Below, in pieces: positions 35,688-44,268 of a DNA stretch of 64,000 bases. This DNA is from G965232465 sp965232465. GTDB taxonomy: Bacteria; Pseudomonadota; Alphaproteobacteria; JAQWUY01. Position 1 is the first letter of the stretch; each line of letters begins with the position of its first letter. The notes beneath the pieces were generated by a model, which was not told the DNA's origin, did not search any database, and worked only from the letters and a program-made list of their open reading frames with translations. The stretch lies in NCBI GenBank assembly GCA_965232465.1, contig OZ246977.1:496001-560000 (forward strand). Reading direction: 5' to 3'. A program made the position numbers and the translations under genes.

Positions 35688-36575
35688 TTATGTTTTACCC
35701 AAACATAAAAATGCGGTGTTTAACAAATGGGACTTGCCATATAATAACGGTGTCCCCTGCATATCGCACAGCGTCCCCCCCGCCCCCCTGAGTATGGCAT
35801 CCCCCGCCGCCGTATCCCATTCATAACACCGTCCCCAACGGGGGTACATGTCGGCTTCGCCGGTTGCCACCATACATATTTTAATGCTGGAAGTATGGGC
35901 AATAACACGGTGAATATGATGCGGTTGTAAAAATCCTTTAATCGGGTGCATTTGCATATTGGCATTCGAAGCAACCGTAAGGGGGGACCTTATGGGGGTA
36001 CAGCGGATACGGACATTATTTTTATATGATGCCCACAAAGATGGGGATAAGCTTGTGGATAAGTCTGTGGATAAATTTGTGGATATATCCTTTTCGAAGT
36101 GGCTTTTTATGGTTTCAGGTATGTTATATGTGGTGGTTTTATCGGGCGATTTTATGGTATTATTGTGTAAGGCAAATCCCACGAAAGTATCGTTTTTTTG
36201 CGGATTATACACCACACCAAATACAGGATGTTGCTTGTAAATAAGTCCAATGTTAATGGTAAAAGTATTGTTGCGACGAATAAATCCTTTTGTGCCATCA
36301 ATGGGGTCGACCAACCAAAAACAATCGGGAATGTGGGCGGGGAAATGGGTAAAGGATTCTTCTGCATATATGGGAATATGGGGGGTGTGGCGGCGTAAAA
36401 ATGCCAAAATCTTGTGTTCTGTCAGCGTATCGGCAATGGTAAATGGGGAATTATCAGATTTTTTTTGTACCGTAAAATTCCCGTGGTAAATCCGCATAAC
36501 ATCCGCCCCTAAGTCGGCAATAAAGGGGGATATTTTATCCGCCATACGCATTAAAAAAGGGGCGGTAATGGTCAT
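35688..36575 (-). CDS. cysQ: CysQ/inositol-monophosphatase family phosphatase
   Basis: 295 residues of the FIG/IMPase superfamily, most like 3'(2'),5'-bisphosphate nucleotidase, which clears the PAP by-product of sulfate assimilation. Metal motifs: YAEESFTHFP, WLVDPIDGTKGFIRRN and YEWDTAAGDAILRGAGG. Between the two halves there is a low-complexity insertion, STNLSTDLSTSLSPS, encoded by 12-bp tandem repeats (36042-36086). Its start overlaps the marR stop (ATGA), so the two are translationally coupled. Confidence 0.85.
   Translation of the reverse strand: MTITAPFLMRMADKISPFIADLGADVMRIYHGNFTVQKKSDNSPFTIADTLTEHKILAFLRRHTPHIPIYAEESFTHFPAHIPDCFWLVDPIDGTKGFIRRNNTFTINIGLIYKQHPVFGVVYNPQKNDTFVGFALHNNTIKSPDKTTTYNIPETIKSHFEKDISTNLSTDLSTSLSPSLWASYKNNVRIRCTPIRSPLTVASNANMQMHPIKGFLQPHHIHRVIAHTSSIKICMVATGEADMYPRWGRCYEWDTAAGDAILRGAGGTLCDMQGTPLLYGKSHLLNTAFLCLGKT
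36042..36086. repeat. 12-bp direct repeats containing DnaA-box-like 9-mers inside cysQ
   Basis: TGGGGATAA, TGTGGATAA, TGTGGATAA and TGTGGATAT at 36042, 36054, 36066 and 36078, each 12 bases apart. TGTGGATAA is the complement of the consensus DnaA box TTATCCACA. In frame they encode a Ser/Leu/Thr-rich linker. Whether DnaA binds is unknown. Confidence 0.7.
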
Positions 36576-37021
36576 TTTTCCATGACTTTACAAATATGGT
36601 TTAATACCCGTGCGGTGGTTTGTAAATCCTCATTACTGATGCCATCGCTGATGGTGTTACACAACATATCCCGACGGTTGGAAATGGAATCCAGTAACTT
36701 TTTACCTTCTTCGGTTAATCGTAAAATACGGGATTTTTTGTGGTGGGGATTGGGGACCATAACCACCAAATTATCCCGTACCATTCCGTCGACCAATACA
36801 GACACATTTTGTCGGCTGGATTTTATCGATCGGGCAATAAAGGATATGGTGGGGGTGGAAAAATGGGCAATTGCCGATAACATTTGCAACCGTGCGGGGG
36901 AAATTTCATTACTGGACAATATGCGGGAATGCTTGTTAATAATGCCATTCGTCCGTCCCAAGGCAATCAATACCCGTTTCATATCTTGGATGCGTTGTAT
37001 ATGTATATTTTTTGTATCCAT
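36572..37021 (-). CDS. MarR-family transcriptional regulator
   Basis: 149 residues with a winged helix (ISPARLQMLSAIAHFSTPTI, SFIARSIKSSRQNVSVLVDG, then RILRLTEEGKKLLDSI for the wing and following helix) and dimerisation helices at both ends. First gene of a two-gene unit with cysQ, overlapping it by four bases. The -10 box TATAAT ends five bases before the ATG, so the mRNA is probably leaderless. A half-palindrome overlapping the -35 box could be its own operator. Confidence 0.85.
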   Translation of the reverse strand: MDTKNIHIQRIQDMKRVLIALGRTNGIINKHSRILSSNEISPARLQMLSAIAHFSTPTISFIARSIKSSRQNVSVLVDGMVRDNLVVMVPNPHHKKSRILRLTEEGKKLLDSISNRRDMLCNTISDGISNEDLQTTARVLNHICKVMEK

Positions 37022-37026
37022 AGGGT

Positions 37027-37056
37027 ATTATATACGGATTGCCATAAAAATGTCAA
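37027..37056 (-). promoter_or_regulatory. Consensus promoter of marR-cysQ, probable leaderless transcript
   Basis: Minus strand TTGACA (37051-37056), 18-base spacer, TATAAT (37027-37032). Transcription would begin at or within a base or two of the ATG at 37021, and there is no Shine-Dalgarno sequence. Upstream, TTGTCAAGGTATTGACA is close to the palindrome found before nagK. Confidence 0.65.
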
Positions 37057-37132
37057 TACCTTGACAAATATTCTGAGAGGTGGCTTACAATTGGTGTTTG
37101 CAGTCGTTTTAAATTGAGTACAAAAATATGCC

Positions 37133-37900
37133 TCATCGCCTGTATTGTCGCCAATGTTTACATATGTATTTTATACGCCTTAGCCGTTCGATCCATGGCA
37201 CATACACCCGTATTAGGGTATTACGAATGCCCACATATCGATGTTTTTTGTCGTATTCAATATCGCTGGGTATTGTATCGGTTACCCGTACGCTACGGGG
37301 GGTTTGTTGATATACATGGATGTCCGCATAGGGCACGCCAAACAACATTTTGTCCGCCTTGTGTAACACAACGGGATTATGGTGTATATACGCATGGGGG
37401 GCGGGCATGCGCACCGCATATGCCAACGCCCCCCCCCAGTTTTTATAGGTATGGCGATGGATTGCAAACCGGGGGTGGGTGCCCATAAAATCCGGTTTTT
37501 TGGTTGTGTCCTTAATCCGTTCGTACAACCGCACACAGTGTACATCAGGGGGATATGTGTGTAAGGCTTGTAATGCGGATACAAATGAGGGTAACATGGT
37601 TATATCGTCTTCGACAATCACCGCCCAAGTATTGCCATATTTTTTCATATCCTGTTGGGCGTATTCCAACGCTTTGAGGTGGGATATGGTGGTGGCAATT
37701 TCCGTATTTTTTAAATCCCGTCCATATTTTTGAATCCGTAACCGGCTGTTATAGGTGGGGAATGTGGATATGGGCATGTCTTTGCCATCAATCGCATCGA
37801 TAAAAGTATGCGTATATTCCAACCCCGCCAGCTGATTTTCCATAAAACTACGGCGGTGGGCAGATCGTTTTAAATTTAGTATATAAATCCGTATATCCAT
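37133..37900 (-). CDS. Glycosyltransferase family 25 (LPS biosynthesis type)
   Basis: 255 residues. The start MDIRIYILNLKRSAHRR is typical of family 25 (LOS beta-galactosyltransferase-like), with the conserved TTISHLKALEYAQQD and the acidic catalytic motif WAVIVEDDITMLPSF; NWGGALAYAV follows. Predicted to add a sugar to lipopolysaccharide or a surface glycan in the cytoplasm. ATG 37900 is selected because the frame upstream encodes unrelated sequence. Monocistronic as far as can be seen. Confidence 0.82.
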   Translation of the reverse strand: MDIRIYILNLKRSAHRRSFMENQLAGLEYTHTFIDAIDGKDMPISTFPTYNSRLRIQKYGRDLKNTEIATTISHLKALEYAQQDMKKYGNTWAVIVEDDITMLPSFVSALQALHTYPPDVHCVRLYERIKDTTKKPDFMGTHPRFAIHRHTYKNWGGALAYAVRMPAPHAYIHHNPVVLHKADKMLFGVPYADIHVYQQTPRSVRVTDTIPSDIEYDKKHRYVGIRNTLIRVYVPWIERLRRIKYICKHWRQYRR

Positions 37901-38132
37901 GGGTATATATGTACCATAAATTGTATAAAAAAGCATATATAAAAAAATGTCTTGCAGGCAGGGCAAATTTACACTATATTCTGTACACTTTACAGTGCGT
38001 TTGGCAGTGCATTTAATATGTGTAAAAATTGCATATAAGCAAAGCATATAAACATATATGTAAAATGGCATTTTTCGTACATTCCACAAGAATGATACAT
38101 AACAAAACACCTTATGGAAAGTGGGGTTTTTG

Positions 38133-38606
38133 ATGGGTATTACAGAAGACAATATTACAAAAGATACTATTTTAAGGGACAATGGGGGCGTTGTAGTACA
38201 AGCGGATTCGGCGTCCAATGAAAATGTAGACTTCTTTATTTTTGATGAAGCGGGCTTTGGCTATGCTGGTACGCACTTAACCCTTGATTTATGGGGGGCA
38301 TCTGGATTGGACGATTTAAACCTTATCCGTGCAACTTTGCATAAGTGTGCATATGCAAGTGGGGCGACCATAGTGCATTCGCACTTACACCATTTTACCC
38401 CCAATGGCGGGGTCAGTGGTGTGGTGGTATTATCAGAATCACACATTTCGATTCACACTTGGCCAGAACGCAGTTTTGCCGCCCTTGATATTTTTATGTG
38501 TGGGGATACCCAGCCCAAAAAATCTATTCCCATTTTAAAACAGGCATTTCACCCAGAACGCATGTTGTTAAATGATTTAAAACGGGGCATGCAGAACGAT
38601 GTGTGA
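38133..38606 (+). CDS. speD: S-adenosylmethionine decarboxylase proenzyme
   Basis: 157 residues, short prokaryotic (class 1B, SpeH-like) form. Makes decarboxylated SAM, the aminopropyl donor for SpeE. Self-cleavage is expected at Glu102-Ser103 in LSESHISIHTWPE, generating the pyruvoyl group; the HTWPE motif and FMCGDTQP are conserved. ATG 38133 has AAGTGGGG at good distance; the in-frame ATG at 38121 is less well placed. First gene of speD-speE-decarboxylase-trm112. Confidence 0.93.
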   Translation: MGITEDNITKDTILRDNGGVVVQADSASNENVDFFIFDEAGFGYAGTHLTLDLWGASGLDDLNLIRATLHKCAYASGATIVHSHLHHFTPNGGVSGVVVLSESHISIHTWPERSFAALDIFMCGDTQPKKSIPILKQAFHPERMLLNDLKRGMQNDV

Positions 38607-38607
38607 T

Positions 38608-39474
38608 ATGGATAAAAATACCGATCAATGGTACACAGAAGTTTTGCATAAAGATGTACGGGTACAATATCGTATCGGTACATTTTTATATGGTGATAAT
38701 ACGGATTTTCAAGGTATGAGCTTGATTGAAAATTCGGTTTTTGGACGCATGTTAACTTTGGATGGAATCCTGCAAACCACGCAACTGGATGAACCCGCAT
38801 ATCATGAAATGTTGGCCCATACGCCCATATTGGCACATGGGCATGTAAAATCCGTATTAATTGTTGGTGGCGGCGATGGGGGGATTGCCCGTGAAGTGTT
38901 AAAACACCCCCATATTCAGGTTACTATGGTGGAACTGGACGCATCGGTTACGGAGCTTTCCAAACGGTATTTACCCACCTTATCGGATGGGGCGTTTGAC
39001 AATCCCCGTTTAAACCTGCATTTTCAAGATGGATGTGTGTTTGTCAAACAAGCGACGCATGCGTATGATGTGATAATTGTTGATTCCACCGATCCGATTG
39101 GTCCGGGGGAGGCGTTATTTACCGAAGATTTTTATCGGGAGTGTAAATCCGCCTTAACGCAGGGGGGTATACTGGTGACGCAACAGGGGGTGCCTGTGTT
39201 ACAGGCGGATGAAATTGTCCAAACCACCCGTCGGCAACGCCCATATTTTAACGATGTACGGTTTTATAAAACCGCTGTACCCACCTATTTTGGCGGATAT
39301 ATGATGTTGGGGTGGGCAACGGACAATGTCAATTTACATGCCATCGATACGGACACAATCCGGGGGCGTTTTCACAAGGCGAATCTGTGTGGGTTACAAT
39401 ATTACACGCCTGAGGAACATCGGGCATCGTTTTCTTTACCACAATTTATTTTAAATATTTTGCAACATGCCTAG
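38608..39474 (+). CDS. speE: Spermidine synthase
   Basis: Transfers the aminopropyl group to putrescine; about 288 residues, strongly like E. coli SpeE along its length: MLTLDGILQTTQLDEPAYHE, the SAM-fold motif VLIVGGGDGGIAREVLKH, DSTDPIGPGEALFTEDFY with the catalytic Asp, and AVPTYFGGYMMLGWATD. Start either at 38608, directly after the speD stop, or at 38599 overlapping it by 8 bases; homologues do not decide. Tightly coupled to speD. Confidence 0.93.
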   Translation: MDKNTDQWYTEVLHKDVRVQYRIGTFLYGDNTDFQGMSLIENSVFGRMLTLDGILQTTQLDEPAYHEMLAHTPILAHGHVKSVLIVGGGDGGIAREVLKHPHIQVTMVELDASVTELSKRYLPTLSDGAFDNPRLNLHFQDGCVFVKQATHAYDVIIVDSTDPIGPGEALFTEDFYRECKSALTQGGILVTQQGVPVLQADEIVQTTRRQRPYFNDVRFYKTAVPTYFGGYMMLGWATDNVNLHAIDTDTIRGRFHKANLCGLQYYTPEEHRASFSLPQFILNILQHA

Positions 39475-40699
39475 TAACATACATAAGCGTGTGATACACC
39501 CTTTACAGTCTGATATGCCCCCTGTGCTAAGGGATTTTTTGTGTACGGACACCCCGACCCCATATGTGGTTATCGACAAGGATATTATTCGTAAAAAGTA
39601 TCGACACATGCAGCGGTTGTATCCAAACACAGAAATTTATTATGCTGTAAAAGCCAATGCGGAAATCCCGATTTTACAAACCTTACAGGATTTGGGGGCA
39701 TCGTTTGATGTGGCAAGTTGTGGTGAAATTGATCGGGTATTGCGATTGGGTGTGCCCCCCCACAAACTATCCTATGGCAATACGGTAAAAAAAGCCAGTG
39801 AAATTGCCTATGCCTATGCACAGGGTATCCGTAAATTTGCCTATGATTGTATCGATGAATTGTATAAAATTGCCGAACATGCCCCCGAATCACAGGTTTT
39901 TTGTCGGGTGATGGTCGATTGTGATGGGGCACAATGGCCGCTCAGCCGTAAATTTGGGTGTGATGCACAATACGCCACCACATTGTTACATGTGGCACAG
40001 GATTTGGGGGTGTACCCAGTCGGATTGTCGATCCATGTGGGGTCACAGCAAATGACGACCACCGCTTGGCAACACGCTTTGACACAGGTAAAAACCATTT
40101 GTGATTCGGCAAAACACAGGGGCATTGATATACGGATTATCAATTTGGGGGGCGGTATGTGTTGCCATTATGATAAACCGCTTATCCCCCATGTACAATA
40201 TGCGGCGGCGATTATGACATATATACAAGATATGTTTGGCGATGATATGCCCACCTTGTACTTGGAACCGGGGCGGTCATTGGTGGGCGATGCGGGTATA
40301 TTAAAAACAGAGGTTATTACCGTTGCCGATAAAACAGGACAACATACCCCCCCATGGGTATACATTGATGCGGGTATTATGAATGGGGTATTCGAAGCCT
40401 TGGACGAAGCCATAAAATATACGATTATCAGCCCCCAAGAAATTGATAGTAAAATTGATAGTAAAATTGATAGTAAAACGGTGGCAAAAACCAACTGTGT
40501 GTTGGCGGGACCTTCTTGTGATACGGTGGATATTTTATATAATCAATACCCATTACCGACCAATATAAAATCGGGTGATTCGTTATGGGTGTTGTCCGCA
40601 GGGGCATATACCAACAGCTATGCCTGTGCATGGTTTAATGGATTTCCCCCCTTAAAAACATATTTTGTCGACAGCAAAAAATGTGATATACTGGAATAA
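39467..40699 (+). CDS. Ornithine decarboxylase, fold type III
   Basis: 410 residues; makes putrescine for SpeE. PLP-barrel motifs: EIYYAVKANAE (Schiff-base Lys near 61), SIHVGSQ, INLGGGMCCHY (phosphate binding), LYLEPGRSLVGDAG, and the second active-site loop GPSCDTVDIL containing the Cys. Homologues from alphaproteobacteria are ornithine or lysine/ornithine decarboxylases. An in-frame 12-bp tandem repeat (about 40441-40477) adds IDSKIDSKIDSK near residue 330, between conserved parts. The start overlaps the speE end by 8 bases. Confidence 0.9.
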   Translation: MPSNIHKRVIHPLQSDMPPVLRDFLCTDTPTPYVVIDKDIIRKKYRHMQRLYPNTEIYYAVKANAEIPILQTLQDLGASFDVASCGEIDRVLRLGVPPHKLSYGNTVKKASEIAYAYAQGIRKFAYDCIDELYKIAEHAPESQVFCRVMVDCDGAQWPLSRKFGCDAQYATTLLHVAQDLGVYPVGLSIHVGSQQMTTTAWQHALTQVKTICDSAKHRGIDIRIINLGGGMCCHYDKPLIPHVQYAAAIMTYIQDMFGDDMPTLYLEPGRSLVGDAGILKTEVITVADKTGQHTPPWVYIDAGIMNGVFEALDEAIKYTIISPQEIDSKIDSKIDSKTVAKTNCVLAGPSCDTVDILYNQYPLPTNIKSGDSLWVLSAGAYTNSYACAWFNGFPPLKTYFVDSKKCDILE

Positions 40700-40708
40700 A
40701 GTGAGGAT

Positions 40709-40891
40709 ATGATGACAAAATTATGTGATGATTTATTATGTATTTTGGTGTGTCCCTTGACAAAAACACCCTTAAAATATGATGCGGATAATAATGAACT
40801 TATTTCAAAATCCGCAAAGCTTGCCTTTCCTGTACGAAATGGTATTCCCATATTGTTGGTCGACCAAGCCCGTAAAATAGAGGATATATAG
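40709..40891 (+). CDS. Trm112/YcaR-like small protein (UPF0434)
   Basis: 60 residues: LLCILVCPLTKTPLKYDADN, then LAFPVRNGIPILL and VDQAR at the end. Matches the short bacterial Trm112-like family. Only one cysteine-proline pair of the usual zinc site is kept (CPLTKTPL lacks the second Cys), as in many bacterial members. Eukaryotic Trm112 activates methyltransferases; the bacterial role is not established. GAGGAT lies just before the two ATG codons, and the gene closes the spermidine operon. Confidence 0.85.
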   Translation: MMTKLCDDLLCILVCPLTKTPLKYDADNNELISKSAKLAFPVRNGIPILLVDQARKIEDI

Positions 40892-41427
40892 TCAATTAAA
40901 TTTAATTTGATTGCAACCGCTTGCCACGCAGTGGCATTGTGGTGTCCAATCGGGGTGCAACGGGGGGTGAATAAGTGTGGGTTTTTGTCATGCGAAGCAT
41001 GGGTAAAGCCACACTAAACGCAAGAATTTATGGAGAATCTGGGGCGTTAGCCCCTTAGATTCACGATATAGCCAACAAAATAAAATGTGCAGTATAATAT
41101 GGCGAATCATTTTATACCGAATTGACTATATAATATCGAACAAGCATATGTAAAAGTACATTTTAAAAGAATCGAATCCCCAATCTTATATAAAATATAC
41201 GATATATTATATTAAAAATCCTATAATCTATGATTTTTGTTATGTCGTTTCACGATATAGCAACATCGCCAATGACATTTTTATTAACATTTCACGATAT
41301 ACACCCCAATTTTAACAACTTTTTATACATTATAACGCATTTTTTTAAAAATTCACGAATATGCTGTTTCTTTATCATACCCATATTGGTATATTAAACA
41401 TGCAAGCACTGAGATATTTTTTCAGAA
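40892..41427. other. Intergenic region with repeated TTCACGATATA motif
   Basis: No gene seen in about 535 bases. The first part is hairpin-rich (GGGGCGTTAGCCCC near 41041-41054). The 11-mer TTCACGATATA occurs at 41060, 41249 and 41291, with a diverged copy at 41352. Purpose unknown; it borders the IS5 insertion point. Confidence 0.5.
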
Positions 41428-42425
41428 GGAACATCTGAATAACTGATTTATTTTGTTGTTTTTATGTTTATAGTTTGAATTTTAGGTTTAATTTTTGTAA
41501 TTTTTGCTGATTTTTGCGGTTTTTTTATGTGTTTTGTATCAAAATCTGGATTTTGGACGCAGGTATCCCCTTGGTTTTCTAGGTGAGAAGTATTTTCCTC
41601 ACCATATAGATATTTGCTAATGCACAAAGTGTTTTAATTTGATGCGTGTTTTTATCTAATCCACGATAACGGACTTTCGTGTACTTCCATTGGCATTTTA
41701 TAATCCTAAATGGGTGTTCCACTTTTGCCCGTATTGACGACAGCCGTTCATTGCGTTTTTGTTGTTTCTGCGATAACTTCCTACTGACACTACCTGCCTT
41801 ACCTCGTTTTGCTTTATCAAGTACAGCACAAAATATGCCCGCTTCACGAAATTGGCTTTTATCCTTATCACTGCTATAGCCTTTATCACCACAGATTATC
41901 TTTTCCTTACCATGTAACAAGCCTTGTTTATACTGTCGGTCATGCTCTTTGGCTGTGCTGGTCTGCACACTGTGAATAATCGGTCTACCCCTTACCTGTG
42001 TACCTATGTGCATCTTCATACCAAAATACCATTTATTACCTTTCTTTGTCGAACTCATATCTGTATCACGCTTTTTTTTTGCGTTCTTCGTCGAGGTCGG
42101 AGCGTGGATTATGCTGGCGTCTACTATCGTCCCTTCTTGTAACAAAAGACCTTTCTCAATAAGCAACTGATTGATACTGTCAAATATCGCTTGTGTCAAA
42201 TCATGCCTTTCAAGTAAATGACGAAAGTTCAAAATCGTCGTTTCATCCGGAACACTATCTGAAATTAAATCTAACTTTAAAAATCTTTGAAACGATATAC
42301 GGTCGTATATCCAATCCTCCGCCTGAGGATCAGATAAATTATACCACTGTTGTAAAAAATATATCCGTAACATCAAACACAAAGGCAGAAGTGGACCCCA
42401 TTGTTTGGACCATTAACCATTAAAG

Positions 42426-43286
42426 TTAAGATAGACTTTTTTGGTTAATTTGCTGTTTATTTTGATATGGAAGCGGTGTAGCTGTAAGCGGAACCGCTTT
42501 TATATCGAAATGCATTGTATAGGTTTCATTTGGGGTTTGCAAGCCAAATTTTGTGTGGGGTCTGTGGGCATTGTAAAACTGTATCCAATCCCTTATGTCC
42601 TGCTGTGCCTGTGTGCCATTGACAAAGTCCCTTAGATACACACATTCATACTTCAAGCTCCGCCATAACCGTTCTATAAACACATTGTCTTTCCATGCCC
42701 CCTTGCCGTCCATGGATATTTTAATGCCATTGGCTTTTAATATATCTGTAAACGCTGTTGCTGTAAACTGGCTTCCCTGATCCGTATTCAATATATCGGG
42801 CTTAGGGTAAGTGTATAATGCGTCTTCTAGGGCTTCAATGCAGAACCCAGTATCCAATGTATTGGATAATCGCCACGATAGTACTTTACGGCTGTACCAG
42901 TCCATAATGGCGACCAAATACATGTACCCCTTGTGGATGGGAATATAGGTAATGTCTGTACACCAAACTTGATTAACCCTGTTTACTGTTACATTCCTCA
43001 GCAAATAAGGATATACCTTGTGGGCACGGTCTGGAATGCTGGTATTAGGCTTTGGATATATGGCTTTTAAACCCATAAGTTTCATAAGCCTAGAAATCCG
43101 TTTCCTGTTTACTTTATAGCCTGACTTTTGCAAGTATTTAGTCATCCTACGGCACCCATAAAATGGCCACTTGACAAATGCTTTGCGTATCAAATCCATC
43201 ATATCTTTGTTTTCCATGCTTGCCTCCTTTGCTTTATAATATACACTACTGCGGTTTATACCTAGTAATGCACATGTCCGCCTCAT
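42426..43286 (-). CDS. IS3-family transposase OrfB (integrase domain)
   Basis: 286 residues with an N-terminal HTH_21 region (FYGCRRMTKYLQKSGYKVNR) and a retroviral-type integrase core carrying the DDE residues in VWCTDITYIP, ILNTDQGSQFT and VFIERLWRSLKYE. Normally made as an OrfAB fusion by -1 frameshifting. Here orfB begins three bases after orfA ends and has an ATG, so separate initiation is also possible; I see no clear A-rich slippery site. Confidence 0.92.
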   Translation of the reverse strand: MRRTCALLGINRSSVYYKAKEASMENKDMMDLIRKAFVKWPFYGCRRMTKYLQKSGYKVNRKRISRLMKLMGLKAIYPKPNTSIPDRAHKVYPYLLRNVTVNRVNQVWCTDITYIPIHKGYMYLVAIMDWYSRKVLSWRLSNTLDTGFCIEALEDALYTYPKPDILNTDQGSQFTATAFTDILKANGIKISMDGKGAWKDNVFIERLWRSLKYECVYLRDFVNGTQAQQDIRDWIQFYNAHRPHTKFGLQTPNETYTMHFDIKAVPLTATPLPYQNKQQINQKSLS

Positions 43287-43288
43287 GC

Positions 43289-43624
43289 TTATTTGCGGTT
43301 CTTGTACAGCTGAGATAAAAGATTTTCGCTCCCCAGACCCAAGGCGTCTGAGGCATCTGCTAAAAAATCCCGTTCCACTGTAAGTTTACCAATCTTAGTA
43401 TGAAGCATATTTATCTGTGCTTGAGTATCCACCTGTTGGCGTACTAGATTACCCGAAAATCCATCCTCTATGGATTGCAAAGCCTCCTTCTTCCAGCGGG
43501 TAATAACTGAACTATGGACACCATAAATGGACGATAACTCAGATATGGAAACATCTTCACGTAACGCATGACGAACTACTTTCGCCTTGAATTTTGCTGT
43601 GTAATTTTTACGATTTCTAATCAT
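43289..43624 (-). CDS. IS3-family transposase OrfA (helix-turn-helix protein)
   Basis: 111 residues: HTH_Tnp_1 domain (KFKAKVVRHALREDVSISEL, SSIYGVHSSVITRWKKEA) followed by a leucine-zipper-like helix (INMLHTKIGKLTVERDFLAD). Binds the element ends and partners with OrfB. Confidence 0.9.
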   Translation of the reverse strand: MIRNRKNYTAKFKAKVVRHALREDVSISELSSIYGVHSSVITRWKKEALQSIEDGFSGNLVRQQVDTQAQINMLHTKIGKLTVERDFLADASDALGLGSENLLSQLYKNRK

Positions 43625-44036
43625 TTTGATTTTACTCCTGGTGTTGTGTAAAATCTATCTTAACATATGGTCTAGTTTTTGGGGACCATTTCTGGCATCC
43701 GACGACGACCCAGTCTATTATTACTATAATAGGGCTTTATCAATGAACATAGTCTATCCCAAGGGATTACACTGTCCATCTCAGATAAAAAAACCTCACT
43801 CCGTAACTTTTTATTCCCAATGCCCAACTGGATAAACGATAACTGTGACATAATTAAAAATCCATTTCTATAATAAATTAAAGCAACAAATAATGAATAA
43901 ATCATAACAGTATTTTAACATAAAACAATGCATAACAAAACATAATAATTCTTCAGAGATTCCAGAACTTCATTTCTTTTATATGTAATACTATTGTTAG
44001 TATGATATATGACTACTTAGATACTTCCAAACTTAA

Positions 44037-44155
44037 CCCCTCGGCTTTGCCGAGGGGCTTTTTTTTACTTTGCTTAGTCGCATTTGGGCTTTGCCGAGGG
44101 GCTTTTTTTTACTTTGCTTAGTCGCATTTGGGCTTTGCCGAGGGGCTTTTTTTAC
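44037..44155 (+). terminator. Terminator hairpin with two extra tandem copies of its 3' half
   Basis: A complete hairpin CCCCTCGGC-TTT-GCCGAGGGG with a T run (44037-44066) is followed by two more copies of a 44-bp unit (GGCTTTGCCGAGGGG start at 44043, 44087, 44131) which keep the 3' arm and T run but not the 5' arm. Only the first copy can fold as a full terminator. Confidence 0.7.
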
Positions 44156-44268
44156 ATTTTAATCGGCTATGCTTAGCAAAACCCAGTATTCCCAAAACTA
44201 TACTTTACTAAGTATTATATATGGTTTACAATGCCCCTGTATACATTCGTAACGCATAAGGAATATTT

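Larger units (their letters stand above)
42387..43693 (-). mobile_element. IS3-family element (1307 bp)
   Basis: Ends are AGAAGTGGACCCC at the left and the complement of AGAAATGGTCCCC at the right (2 mismatches in 13). It is flanked by the 3-bp direct repeat GGC (42384-42386 and 43694-43696), and removing the element restores the IS5 transposase frame. It contains orfA and orfB, both apparently intact. Confidence 0.88.
41579..43851 (-). pseudogene. IS5-family transposase, split by IS3 insertion
   Basis: The N-terminal part (43697-43851; MSQLSFIQLGIGNKKLRSEV ... NNRLGRRR) and the C-terminal part (41579-42386; LRIYFLQQWYNLSDPQAEDW, VPDETTILNFRHLLERH, GTIVDASII, ICGDKGY, CQWKYTKVRYRGL) rejoin in frame when the insertion is removed. 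They give a 320-residue DDE transposase with no other lesion visible. The gene is therefore recently inactivated. Confidence 0.88.
41428..43963 (-). mobile_element. IS5-family element, interrupted by an IS3-family element
   Basis: Ends GGAACATCTGAATAA (41428) and, at the right, the complement of GGAATCTCTGAAGAA (to 43963). They are flanked by a 4-bp direct repeat AGAA (41424-41427 and 43964-43967). Without the IS3 insertion and one copy of its duplication the element is 1226 bp, the normal IS5 size. A degraded 3' fragment of the same element lies at 47537. Confidence 0.85.

Noticed and set aside
36042..36086. Replication origin based on DnaA-like boxes
   Set aside because: The boxes lie inside a coding sequence with no AT-rich unwinding region or usual origin genes nearby; kept only as a finding.
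40892..41427. Structured RNA gene (4.5S, 6S or RNase P RNA) in the gap before the IS5 element
   Set aside because: No characteristic conserved core of these RNAs could be recognised; only short hairpins.
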